Below, one piece after another: positions 42,016 to 48,701 of a stretch of DNA of 64,000 bases. Every line of letters starts with the position of its first letter. Position 1 is the first letter of the stretch. The notes below the pieces were generated by a model. It ran no database searches. It had not been told where the DNA came from and worked only from the letters and a program-made list of their open reading frames with translations. A program made the translations under genes and the position numbers. Origin of the DNA: an uncultured Oscillospiraceae bacterium (GTDB lineage Bacteria; Bacillota; Clostridia; Oscillospirales; Acutalibacteraceae); the NCBI GenBank assembly GCA_900539845.1, contig UQDP01000010.1, forward strand, positions 1 through 64,000. Direction: 5' to 3'.

Positions 42016-42180
42016 ACCACACAAACTTAACAGATTTATACTACAGGTGTATGTGTTTTTTTATGTCAAAAATGCATACTCCATTTTTGCATACTCTTGT
42101 AGTTTGTAAATCTAAAAGTTTGTGTGGTAGCAACGGAGTTATGTGTTTTATGTGCGTAGCTTCGGCTACGCACTTTTTTT
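42016..42180 (+). ncRNA. Structured sRNA, copy 1 (island)
   Basis: About 165 bases between a consensus promoter and a strong terminator. It folds into a long hairpin: 42016-42028 with 42116-42128 (ACCACACAAACTT with AAGTTTGTGTGGT), AGATTTA with TAAATCT, and ACTACA with TGTAGT. The apical part has GTATGTG, seven T, AAAAATGCATACTC and GCATACTC. Copy 2 at 30142-30313 has the same order of elements. It may be a regulatory RNA of the element, a transfer origin-like hairpin, or an unrecognised family. A frame across it (from 42000) is not credible. Confidence 0.72.
42152..42180 (+). terminator. Terminator of structured sRNA copy 1
   Basis: GTGCGTAGC-TTCG-GCTACGCAC with a UUCG tetraloop, then seven T residues. 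Confidence 0.95.
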
Positions 42181-42251
42181 ATTTATATTGGCAAAGTTCT
42201 GAGTAACACGATTATTGTTAATTTGTTGCAACTGTATATGGGGATGTGATT

Positions 42252-43244
42252 ATGAAGAAAACAATACTAAAAATTACAGCTGCCATACTAATATGTATAG
42301 CAATCATAGGGGCTTTTGTGGGTGTCATTTCAATCCACGACAAGAATTTATATAAGGAATTACATAATAAAATTAAAGTTACAGATTTAACTGTTGAGCT
42401 AAAAGATGATGATATACAGATTTCAGTAAACGAAATTATCAATGCTTCAGAACTTAATTGTGATGCATCATTTGAAAACGGACAAAGCAATATCAGTATT
42501 AATGCACGAACAGAAAACAAGCAAAGTGTAAAAATAATTGTAAAAGCGAATGATATTTGGCTTTTCAACAAAGAGCTAAAGTATGATGCTGAAATTATTG
42601 TTGAAGATACAACAGCGCCTGATTGGGTTAAAAGTGTTGATGAAATCAAAGTAACAGCTGGAGATTCCGTTGACATTAAAAGTAATTTTAAAGCAGAGGA
42701 TTTGAGTGGAGAAGTTGATATTCAAGTCCAGGGTAATATTGATACTGATAAAGTGGGAGAGCAAAAAATAAAAGTGATTGCAACCGATATTTACGGTAAT
42801 TCAGCTGAAAAGGAAGTTAACATAATCGTTGAAGCAAGACCCGAAAAAACGCAAAATAAATCGCTTACATATAATGAAGGAAGCAGTAAGCAGAATAAGA
42901 GCAGCAATAAGAATGATGATGCATCTAATGCTTCAAATTCAACAACTTCGAGCAGTTCAAGCTCATCATCTTCGGGCAATTCAAATTCTTCATCATCAAG
43001 TAATTCCGGTTCTTCATCTTCAAGTTCACATCAACACACTATGCCTATAGGAAATATGGGAAGATGGTTCTCATCAAAAAGTGAATTAATATCATATTAT
43101 CAAAGTATTGTAGATGGATGGAATGCAAAATATGAGAATGGAACAATAACTTGGGATGAACTTATGGAAAATGTACCTCGTGGATATGAATGTTGGAGTT
43201 GTGCAGGATGTGGCAAATGGACAGGTAACTTTAAGTATAGATAA
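42252..43244 (+). CDS. Membrane-anchored Ig-like protein with Cys-Trp C-terminal domain
   Basis: A 330-residue extracellular protein. An N-terminal helix (residues 4-26) anchors it, a region to ~115 is beta-rich, an Ig-like domain follows (DTTAPDWVKSVDEIKVTAGD to NIIVE), then a ~60-residue serine-rich linker, and a C-terminal ~70-residue domain (TMPIGNMGRWFSSKSELISY and later GYECWSCAGCGKWTGNFKYR). The two CxxC-like pairs and a histidine suggest metal binding. The next gene carries the same C-terminal domain. ATG 42252 lies 8 bases after GGGG; a GTG at 42246 is in frame. Function unknown. Confidence 0.72.
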   Translation: MKKTILKITAAILICIAIIGAFVGVISIHDKNLYKELHNKIKVTDLTVELKDDDIQISVNEIINASELNCDASFENGQSNISINARTENKQSVKIIVKANDIWLFNKELKYDAEIIVEDTTAPDWVKSVDEIKVTAGDSVDIKSNFKAEDLSGEVDIQVQGNIDTDKVGEQKIKVIATDIYGNSAEKEVNIIVEARPEKTQNKSLTYNEGSSKQNKSSNKNDDASNASNSTTSSSSSSSSSGNSNSSSSSNSGSSSSSSHQHTMPIGNMGRWFSSKSELISYYQSIVDGWNAKYENGTITWDELMENVPRGYECWSCAGCGKWTGNFKYR

Positions 43245-43346
43245 CAAAAGCCAATTATCGTTACTGAAAAAACAATTCTCACATCTGTAAAAATGAATTA
43301 AAAATTTATTATTGATATTGTAAAAACATAATGAGGAATATTTTAT

Positions 43347-43868
43347 ATGAAAAATGTAATAAAAATCTTACCTGTTGTATTGATAATCTCAATACTTATT
43401 TGTGGCTGTACATCAAAAAGCGAAAAGGTCGTTGCACAAAGCTCCACATCGGTTAGTGTTAATACAACTGAATCTGAAATCAGTACAGAAGCGAATACCA
43501 CTACTACACAAGTTACCACTGAAAAGGCAAGTGAAACGACAACAAAGCCACCTACTACACAGAAAAGAATTACTACAACAAAGGCTCAAACCACAAAGTC
43601 CTCTACAACAAGAGAGCGGACAACTACAACAACTAAAGGTTGTGCAAACGGAAATCACAGTATGCCTGTAGGAAATATGGGTAGATGGTTTTCATCAAAA
43701 AATGAATTGATTTCATATTATAATAATGTGGTTAATAGTTGGAACAATAAAGTGGATAGTGGTGAGATAAGCAATGAGGAGTATTTTGCGAATGTGCCTA
43801 TGGGATACGAATGTTGGAGTTGTTCTGAATGTGGCAAATGGACAGGAAATTTTAAGTATGACAGATAA
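43347..43868 (+). CDS. Lipoprotein sharing the Cys-Trp C-terminal domain
   Basis: A 173-residue lipoprotein: hydrophobic start and lipobox LICGC, then a threonine-rich linker (residues ~30-105) and the C-terminal domain SMPVGNMGRWFSSKNELISY to GYECWSCSECGKWTGNFKYD. Identity to the preceding gene is limited to this last domain, where only the linker types differ (Thr versus Ser). Domain and linker duplication suggests a surface function selected twice. Weak GAGGA site upstream. Function unknown. Confidence 0.72.
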   Translation: MKNVIKILPVVLIISILICGCTSKSEKVVAQSSTSVSVNTTESEISTEANTTTTQVTTEKASETTTKPPTTQKRITTTKAQTTKSSTTRERTTTTTKGCANGNHSMPVGNMGRWFSSKNELISYYNNVVNSWNNKVDSGEISNEEYFANVPMGYECWSCSECGKWTGNFKYDR

Positions 43869-43875
43869 ATAATAC

Positions 43876-43904
43876 TTGACATTAATCAGTTTAACTAGTA
43901 TAAA
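43876..43904 (+). promoter_or_regulatory. Promoter of the two-unit RNA
   Basis: TTGACA, 17 bases, TATAAA, starting just after the lipoprotein stop codon. Confidence 0.8.
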
Positions 43905-43910
43905 ATAAAT

Positions 43911-44120
43911 AGATGCAATTTTATTTTGCATAGCAGGTGCGACTGCCACAATAACCTAAAATTCGGGGAAGGGAAAAGCCCTTCATTGTTGATTAGGCAA
44001 CGGAAAAATCCTAAATTTCGGGGAAGGATAAGTCCTTCATTGTTGACTAGGCAACGGAAAAATCGCACATTAAAGGGGAGGGATTATGACACTACGGTGT
44101 GAAAATACTCCCCTTTATAA
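43911..44120 (+). ncRNA. Candidate structured RNA with two tandem 55-base units
   Basis: Following the promoter is a hairpin (ATGCAA/TTGCAT), then GTGCGA (43937-43942) pairing with TCGCAC (44063-44068) to enclose two units at 43955-44009 and 44010-44063. Each unit has CCTAA, a hairpin, and GTTG-loop-CAAC whose loop contains TAGG able to pair back to CCTA as a pseudoknot. In the hairpin GAAGGG/CCCTTC of unit 1 becomes GAAGGA/TCCTTC in unit 2, a compensatory change. A final helix AAAGGGGAG/CTCCCCTTT covers the ribosome site of a tiny frame. No known family is recognised. Confidence 0.62.
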
Positions 44121-44142
44121 GTTTATTACCACTAATAATTGA
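44086..44142 (+). CDS. Possible 18-residue peptide under RNA control
   Basis: ATG at 44086 follows GGGGAGGG, one of the strongest ribosome sites in the region, and encodes MTLRCENTPLYKFITTNN. The site is one strand of the helix 44072-44080 with 44108-44116, so translation could be controlled by the upstream structure. It may be a leader peptide or chance. Confidence 0.3.
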   Translation: MTLRCENTPLYKFITTNN

Positions 44143-44165
44143 GCCAATATGACTGATTTTTATTA

Positions 44166-44184
44166 GTGAGTATATTTTGAGTAT
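44166..44184. repeat. Arm-type repeat, right end of the island
   Basis: TGAGTATATTTTGAGTATA differs from the left repeat at 32835 only by C to T at matching positions. Confidence 0.55.
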
Positions 44185-44252
44185 ATAAAACAATAAAGTG
44201 AGACAAATATAATTAATTTTTACGAATTTTCAAAATAAAAACACAATATATA

Positions 44253-44283
44253 GCTCCGATAATGTGATAAAACGCTATCGGAG
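44253..44283. repeat. Inverted repeat next to attR
   Basis: CTCCGATA and TATCGGAG pair around 13 bases just before the candidate attR core. It could be a terminator remnant or recombination-site feature. Confidence 0.4.
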
Positions 44284-44288
44284 TGGAT

Positions 44289-44299
44289 TGGGAATGATA
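44289..44299 (+). other. Candidate attR core
   Basis: TGGGAATGATA repeats the guaA-end sequence at 32766-32776. Confidence 0.58.
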
Positions 44300-44301
44300 C
44301 A

Positions 44302-44427
44302 ATGAACTTGACAACCCCAGGGCTTATGCGGGGCTGCGAGGTTTCAAAAAACTATTTGATAGCAAAATGCAAGCAGGCTGAAATTGCAGATTTTCTTGAA
44401 TTTTATGTGGCTTACGGGAAAACATAA
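44302..44427 (+). other. Short frame beside attR, possible gene fragment
   Basis: A 41-residue frame (starting MNLTTPGLMRGCEVSKNYLI) with a helical end (QAEIADFLEFYVAYGK). It has only a weak site and no known family, and may be a remnant left next to the integration site. Confidence 0.2.
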
Positions 44428-44439
44428 TATTGTAAAACG

Positions 44440-44482
44440 AAAAGGCATTACCGACTGCAAAAGTCAGCAATGCCTTTTTTAT
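44440..44482. terminator. Bidirectional terminator between island and transporter gene
   Basis: AAAAGGCATT and AATGCCTTTT with inner GACT/AGTC pairing. T runs follow on both strands, so it can end the minus-strand transporter operon and any plus-strand transcript from the island. Confidence 0.75.
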
Positions 44483-44586
44483 TCATGTCTTTAGACAGGT
44501 TTGCTCTTAGAAGCAAAACAAAGAACCACCTGTTATGTGCTGTTGCTTTTTCTTGACAACAGCATTTGACGGGTGTTAGGTATTAT

Positions 44587-47130
44587 TTATACCATTTCAG
44601 CGGTAAGCTCTTTTTGCTTGATCTGTGTGTACAATTCTTTGATCTCCTCAAAGTGGGTGTAGTTTTCAGCCTGTCTCAGCAGGTTGCGTGCGTCAAGATA
44701 AGGCTTTGCCGAGCGATTGTAGTTTGTGCGGTGATTTTGCTCGTCACGGATCTGTTTATTAAGCTCCTTAAATTCATCTTTAAGGGCTTTGATCTCGCCT
44801 TTAACGGCACGGATCTCTTTTTTGTTTTTAGCTTCCTGCGCTTCAAAAAGGCGCTTGTAAAGCTTATCCTCTTTTTTATCGTACTGTTCTTCGGTTTCAA
44901 ACAGAGCATTGAGCTTGGTGTCATTAGGCACAAGGATATTGCCGCTGCTGAAATATTTATTCTGATATTTTCTGGCGGTAAGTCTTGTTCTGGCAAAGTG
45001 GACCATATACTGGCGGAATTCTTTTTCGTTTTCTGTTTTCTTGGGAAGCTGCTTTGCCCTTTTAAGTTCGTTTTTAAGTTCGGATATACTGTGCGCTCCG
45101 AGACCTTCAAGCCCTTCGTCATAGATTTTCCGAGCGTGGCCGATCTGAAGCTTTCCGAGTTCGCTTTCGAATCTGGACATTTCTTTTATAACATACGGAG
45201 CAAGCCTGATTTCCTGATTGCGGAGAATAACTGCACGGCGATCTTCCTTAGCGGCTTTAATTGCCGCATGGCGCGCTGCTTTCGCAGCTTTGACAGCCGC
45301 TTTTTTTTCTCCTTTTGTTCCGTCTGCTTTTTTGGCAGCTTTTATTTTTTTCTTTGCGGCAGCATCTTTTTTTGCAGCCTTGATTTGGTCTTTCGTTGCT
45401 TTTACGGTTTCTTGTTTTTCCAGTTCTTTGGCTTTTTCAACCATTTCAACAACTTCAACAAGATTGTCATTGCTAAGTGTGTTGTTGCCGAAATCTTCAA
45501 AAAATGCCCGTATTTTAAGCACTCTGACCATACCTTGTTGTTTAAGCTCAGTTAGGTCGTAGAAGAAATAGGGAATAACATTTATAACTGCTCCGGCAAT
45601 GGATGCGAGAATCAGGACGCCGCAGATCGTTTGCAGTATATCGCCGTCATAAAGTGAGAAATAGGAAACGCTGGAGGTATCCGCAGCGGCGATCACCTCG
45701 TTAACAACAGAACCGTTTCGGAGGACTTTGTTCATAACATCGGGATTGTTCATGACCTGCTGTGCGGTTGCCTCGTTGATTCCGAATTTGTCATACAGAA
45801 GGTTTACGATACCGCTGCTGGCGACGGTTACAAGACCGCCGATTGCCGTTATTGTGGAGAACATACCGTCAATTCTTTCACCGCTGACATACTGCTGGTA
45901 ATCCCTGATATCCGCGTTTACCGAGGGGGTAAGGATCTGCATAAACGCGTTCATGAGGTTGTTCATCCAGTAGCAGACGACCAACAGGATGAGCGGGATC
46001 CAAGTGTTGAACGCACTTGTGCTCTCTCCTGTCATATCTATCACTCTTACGACCGGAAACATAAGCCCTATAAACACGATGTTCAGCACGTTTGTGGATA
46101 TCAGCACAAACCTTTTGCCCCATTTTCTGATTGCAAAGGGAGCAAGCAGCATGCCCACAAGCCCCGCGTTCTGACAGATAAGCGTTATCAGTGAATAAGT
46201 TGCTCCGTTGCAGATTCCACCGTAGTTGTAAAGCCAGCCGATTACAACGGACATGGATGATTCAAGGAAGCCCAGCCAGGTAGCCATTGCAATGACCCAG
46301 AAATACTTATTGCGCAGCACTTCGCGCAGAGAATCCATAAATTTGATCTGGATAACATGCGTTTTTGCCTGTACTATTTTTTCTTTTGTGTTTACGTAAA
46401 CAACGATGCTGAGCATAACGGAAAGTATGGCGAGAGGCGGATAAATGTATCTGTAAAGCCTTATGTCATACATATTATTGTTTGTGAAAAGCTGGGCGAA
46501 GATGGGCATTGCGAGACCTAAAATAGACGGCGCGAGCGAATATACAACGCCCTTGATAGTGGAAACATCGGCCCTTTCCTGCGTGTTCGGTGAAAGCACA
46601 TGGATCAGATTGTCATATGCTTCGGAGAAGAAATAGTAAAAGAAATTCTGAATGAAATTAAAAATGAGAATAATTGCGCAGGTAACAACATACGCTCTGT
46701 CTTTTCCAAGAAAAGTACCCTCTCCGAAAAGCGCGCCGAACTGATTGTAGGGAAACCAGACGAAAAGAATCGTTACTATTGCGCTGGGTATGCCCATTTT
46801 GACAATATAAGGTCTGTATTTTCCTTCTTTGCTTCTGGTGTTGTCAATAATATTTGCCCTGATTCCCGAAAGAGGAATGTTTACCAGAACGGAGATAAAG
46901 TACATTATGTACATATCAAGAGGAGCAACGCCAAGCGTGTTTCCTATTAATACGTTCGTTGCGGAAAGTATCATGTTCGTAGCCATCACGGCAAGGAATT
47001 TGACGCCTATGCCTCCGCCTGCGTACGAAACGATTTCCTTAAAGGGCATGTAATGCCCCTCAGGCGGCTCGTTCCAGTGCATTTTAACATTCTTAACAAG
47101 TGCGCCTGCTTTTGCTTTTAGATTTGCCAA
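44587..47130 (-). CDS. GPH/MFS-type sugar transporter with long charged C-terminus
   Basis: An 847-residue membrane protein. The first ~520 residues have about 12 helices in the GPH (glycoside-pentoside-hexuronide) cation symporter layout (SYAGGGIGVKFLAV; FSEAYDNLIHVLSPNTQERAD; SVNADIRDYQQYVSGERIDG). The last ~325 residues are cytoplasmic, very rich in Lys, Ala and Glu, partly repetitive (KAAKKDAAAKKKIKAAKKAD), and probably coiled coil. Normal GPH carriers are ~450-500 residues. It is the second gene after a sialidase (18-base gap), so it may import sialosides or related glycans. The tail's role is unknown. Confidence 0.82.
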   Translation of the reverse strand: MANLKAKAGALVKNVKMHWNEPPEGHYMPFKEIVSYAGGGIGVKFLAVMATNMILSATNVLIGNTLGVAPLDMYIMYFISVLVNIPLSGIRANIIDNTRSKEGKYRPYIVKMGIPSAIVTILFVWFPYNQFGALFGEGTFLGKDRAYVVTCAIILIFNFIQNFFYYFFSEAYDNLIHVLSPNTQERADVSTIKGVVYSLAPSILGLAMPIFAQLFTNNNMYDIRLYRYIYPPLAILSVMLSIVVYVNTKEKIVQAKTHVIQIKFMDSLREVLRNKYFWVIAMATWLGFLESSMSVVIGWLYNYGGICNGATYSLITLICQNAGLVGMLLAPFAIRKWGKRFVLISTNVLNIVFIGLMFPVVRVIDMTGESTSAFNTWIPLILLVVCYWMNNLMNAFMQILTPSVNADIRDYQQYVSGERIDGMFSTITAIGGLVTVASSGIVNLLYDKFGINEATAQQVMNNPDVMNKVLRNGSVVNEVIAAADTSSVSYFSLYDGDILQTICGVLILASIAGAVINVIPYFFYDLTELKQQGMVRVLKIRAFFEDFGNNTLSNDNLVEVVEMVEKAKELEKQETVKATKDQIKAAKKDAAAKKKIKAAKKADGTKGEKKAAVKAAKAARHAAIKAAKEDRRAVILRNQEIRLAPYVIKEMSRFESELGKLQIGHARKIYDEGLEGLGAHSISELKNELKRAKQLPKKTENEKEFRQYMVHFARTRLTARKYQNKYFSSGNILVPNDTKLNALFETEEQYDKKEDKLYKRLFEAQEAKNKKEIRAVKGEIKALKDEFKELNKQIRDEQNHRTNYNRSAKPYLDARNLLRQAENYTHFEEIKELYTQIKQKELTAEMV

Positions 47131-47148
47131 GATTTTTACCCCCTAAGA

Positions 47149-48480
47149 TCAGAGCGATGATCCATCGCTCTTGTTTTTGCCGCCGCCTTTTATCCAATCT
47201 GTTGTAAAAGAGGCGAATTTTATTTCTCTGCATTCAGTATTCGGTTCAAATAAAACGCCGATTTCTCCGTTTTTCATCTGAACAGCCGAACTGTATACAA
47301 AGTCTCCTTCTTTAAGCAAACGGCTCCACTTGAATGTCTCGCCGTCATCCTCAGACAGACGAACCGTACCGTTCTGCCTTCTCCTGCGGTCCGCAGGGTT
47401 TATAAATACAACTGTTGGTTTTTCCGTGTTTTCAAGCTTTATAACGCTCATTTGGCATACCGGCTGCGGCAGACTTTCGTCTAACCGAAAATCCTGCCAG
47501 CTCTCGCCGCCGTTTTTGCTGTATGCTACTGCAGTGCTGTGCGTTTTTGCATGATTGCGGATGAAATATTTGAGCGTGCCGTTCTCTTGTTCGATAAGCT
47601 GTGATTCGGTCAGCATCTCTTCTGCTTTTATCGTCATGCAGTTCAGGCGTTTTCCGTTGATTTCTCTTGTGTTATTCGGAGTTTCGCCCAGCTTCCAGCT
47701 TTCGCCGCCGTCATCGCTGTATATGACGGCACAGGACAGGCGCAGCGGAAAGGTTCTTGTTCCGAAATAGATCGGTACAGCGATTCTTCCGGCATATTTG
47801 CCGTGCTTTATAACGATTCCGCAGCCGGGACCGGGGCCGATAAAACTCATATAGTCTTTTTTTACCATTCTGTTGAGTGAGCGCGGTTCGGACCAGGTCT
47901 TACCGTTGTCCTCGCTGTATACCATCATAAGGTAGGAGGTGCGTTCCTCCTTGAATTTTCCCGCGGTATATATATTGCCGAGCTCTTTTTTACCGTTTGA
48001 TACATTTCCGCTCTCGTCAACAGTATAAGGAGTGTCTTTGCCGTTCCTGTTGAAAAGCTTTCCGTTTTTGAGAATATATTTTTTTCCGAAAAAGCCGTTT
48101 ATGTATTTGTTTCCGTTTTCATCTTCGCCTCGGCTGCATCTGCTGTTTCTGATACCTGTTCCGGCAGGCGTGTGCGAATATATAAGAATGATTCGGCAGT
48201 TTTTTTCACTGTACACCATAACCGGGTCTATCGCGGCAGAGGATCTGAGCTGTTTTGTGCCGTGCTCCTTTACTGCCACGGTCATATCCTCCCAGGTCCT
48301 GCCGCAGTCAAAGCTTCTGCGTATCACCTTGTCTATCCGGTTCGGATTATCCATGCCTGAGCAGTATCTTGCGTCCGCGCATGCCACAAGCACACCGTTT
48401 TTTGCCGTGATTAGAGACGGTATTCTGTAATATTCCGACGGTCCTTTTATATTCGGACCGAAAACGGTCTGAAATTCCAT
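47149..48480 (-). CDS. GH33-like exo-sialidase
   Basis: A 443-residue sialidase-family beta propeller. It has the arginine motif YRIPSLI (F/YRIP) near the N-terminus and five Asp-box repeats (SFDCGRTW, SEDNGKTW, SDDGGESW, SKNGGESW, SEDDGETF). The region GDFVYSSAVQM probably carries the nucleophile tyrosine. There is no signal peptide, so it should act in the cytoplasm on imported sialosides, fitting its operon with the GPH transporter. Substrate specificity cannot be read from the sequence; a relative acting on another ulosonic acid is possible. No strong SD is seen but CAGGAGG lies 6-12 bases before the ATG. Confidence 0.83.
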   Translation of the reverse strand: MEFQTVFGPNIKGPSEYYRIPSLITAKNGVLVACADARYCSGMDNPNRIDKVIRRSFDCGRTWEDMTVAVKEHGTKQLRSSAAIDPVMVYSEKNCRIILIYSHTPAGTGIRNSRCSRGEDENGNKYINGFFGKKYILKNGKLFNRNGKDTPYTVDESGNVSNGKKELGNIYTAGKFKEERTSYLMMVYSEDNGKTWSEPRSLNRMVKKDYMSFIGPGPGCGIVIKHGKYAGRIAVPIYFGTRTFPLRLSCAVIYSDDGGESWKLGETPNNTREINGKRLNCMTIKAEEMLTESQLIEQENGTLKYFIRNHAKTHSTAVAYSKNGGESWQDFRLDESLPQPVCQMSVIKLENTEKPTVVFINPADRRRRQNGTVRLSEDDGETFKWSRLLKEGDFVYSSAVQMKNGEIGVLFEPNTECREIKFASFTTDWIKGGGKNKSDGSSL

Positions 48481-48516
48481 TCAATACCTCCTGCGCCTGT
48501 GTTTTGCACTGATAGT

Positions 48517-48542
48517 ACTTTATTATAACAAAGTTATAAAGT
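48517..48542. promoter_or_regulatory. Inverted repeat over the sialidase promoter
   Basis: ACTTTATTATAACAAAGT and the following TATAAAGT form an imperfect 26-base dyad (ACTTTAT against ATAAAGT) covering the -10 box of the sialidase promoter. It is a candidate operator for a sugar-responsive repressor. Confidence 0.5.
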
Positions 48543-48550
48543 GTTATCAA
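48522..48550 (-). promoter_or_regulatory. Promoter of the sialidase-transporter operon
   Basis: On the minus strand TTGATA, 17 bases, TATAAT. Confidence 0.8.
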
Positions 48551-48613
48551 GTAAATAAAATAATTTAATATTTACCTATATTAACGAATTAAAAAAATAT
48601 ATATAAATAGAAT

Positions 48614-48642
48614 TTGACTTTAATTATTTGTTGTGTTATGCT
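48614..48642 (+). promoter_or_regulatory. Promoter of the MATE gene
   Basis: TTGACT, 17 bases, TATGCT, about 60 bases before the MATE start. Confidence 0.65.
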
Positions 48643-48701
48643 ACGTAATACTGTTCGGTTTTGCTGCCGGACCTTTTATTGATATATGAAAGGAGATATT
48701 T

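Larger units (their letters stand above)
32766..44299. mobile_element. 11.5-kb AT-rich integrative island at guaA
   Basis: The segment is much more AT-rich than its surroundings, lies between an 11-bp direct repeat (TGGGAATGATA) at the 3' end of guaA and at 44289, and carries a tyrosine integrase, an excisionase-like gene, a RepA-like helicase, and accessory genes. Near-identical arm-type repeats lie near both ends (32835-32853 and 44166-44184). No relaxase or conjugation gene is present, so it resembles an integrative mobilisable or satellite-like element. Confidence 0.72.

Noticed and set aside
42000-42206. A 68-residue frame across sRNA copy 1
   Set aside because: It starts inside the promoter and runs past the terminator; the homologous RNA copy 2 does not keep the peptide.
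43955-44063. CRISPR array
   Set aside because: Only two contiguous units, no spacers between them, no cas genes; internal pairing points to an RNA.
44566-45555. A 329-residue plus-strand frame opposite the transporter
   Set aside because: It mirrors the Lys/Ala/Glu-rich tail of the minus-strand gene, has Phe/Leu-rich low complexity and no ribosome site.
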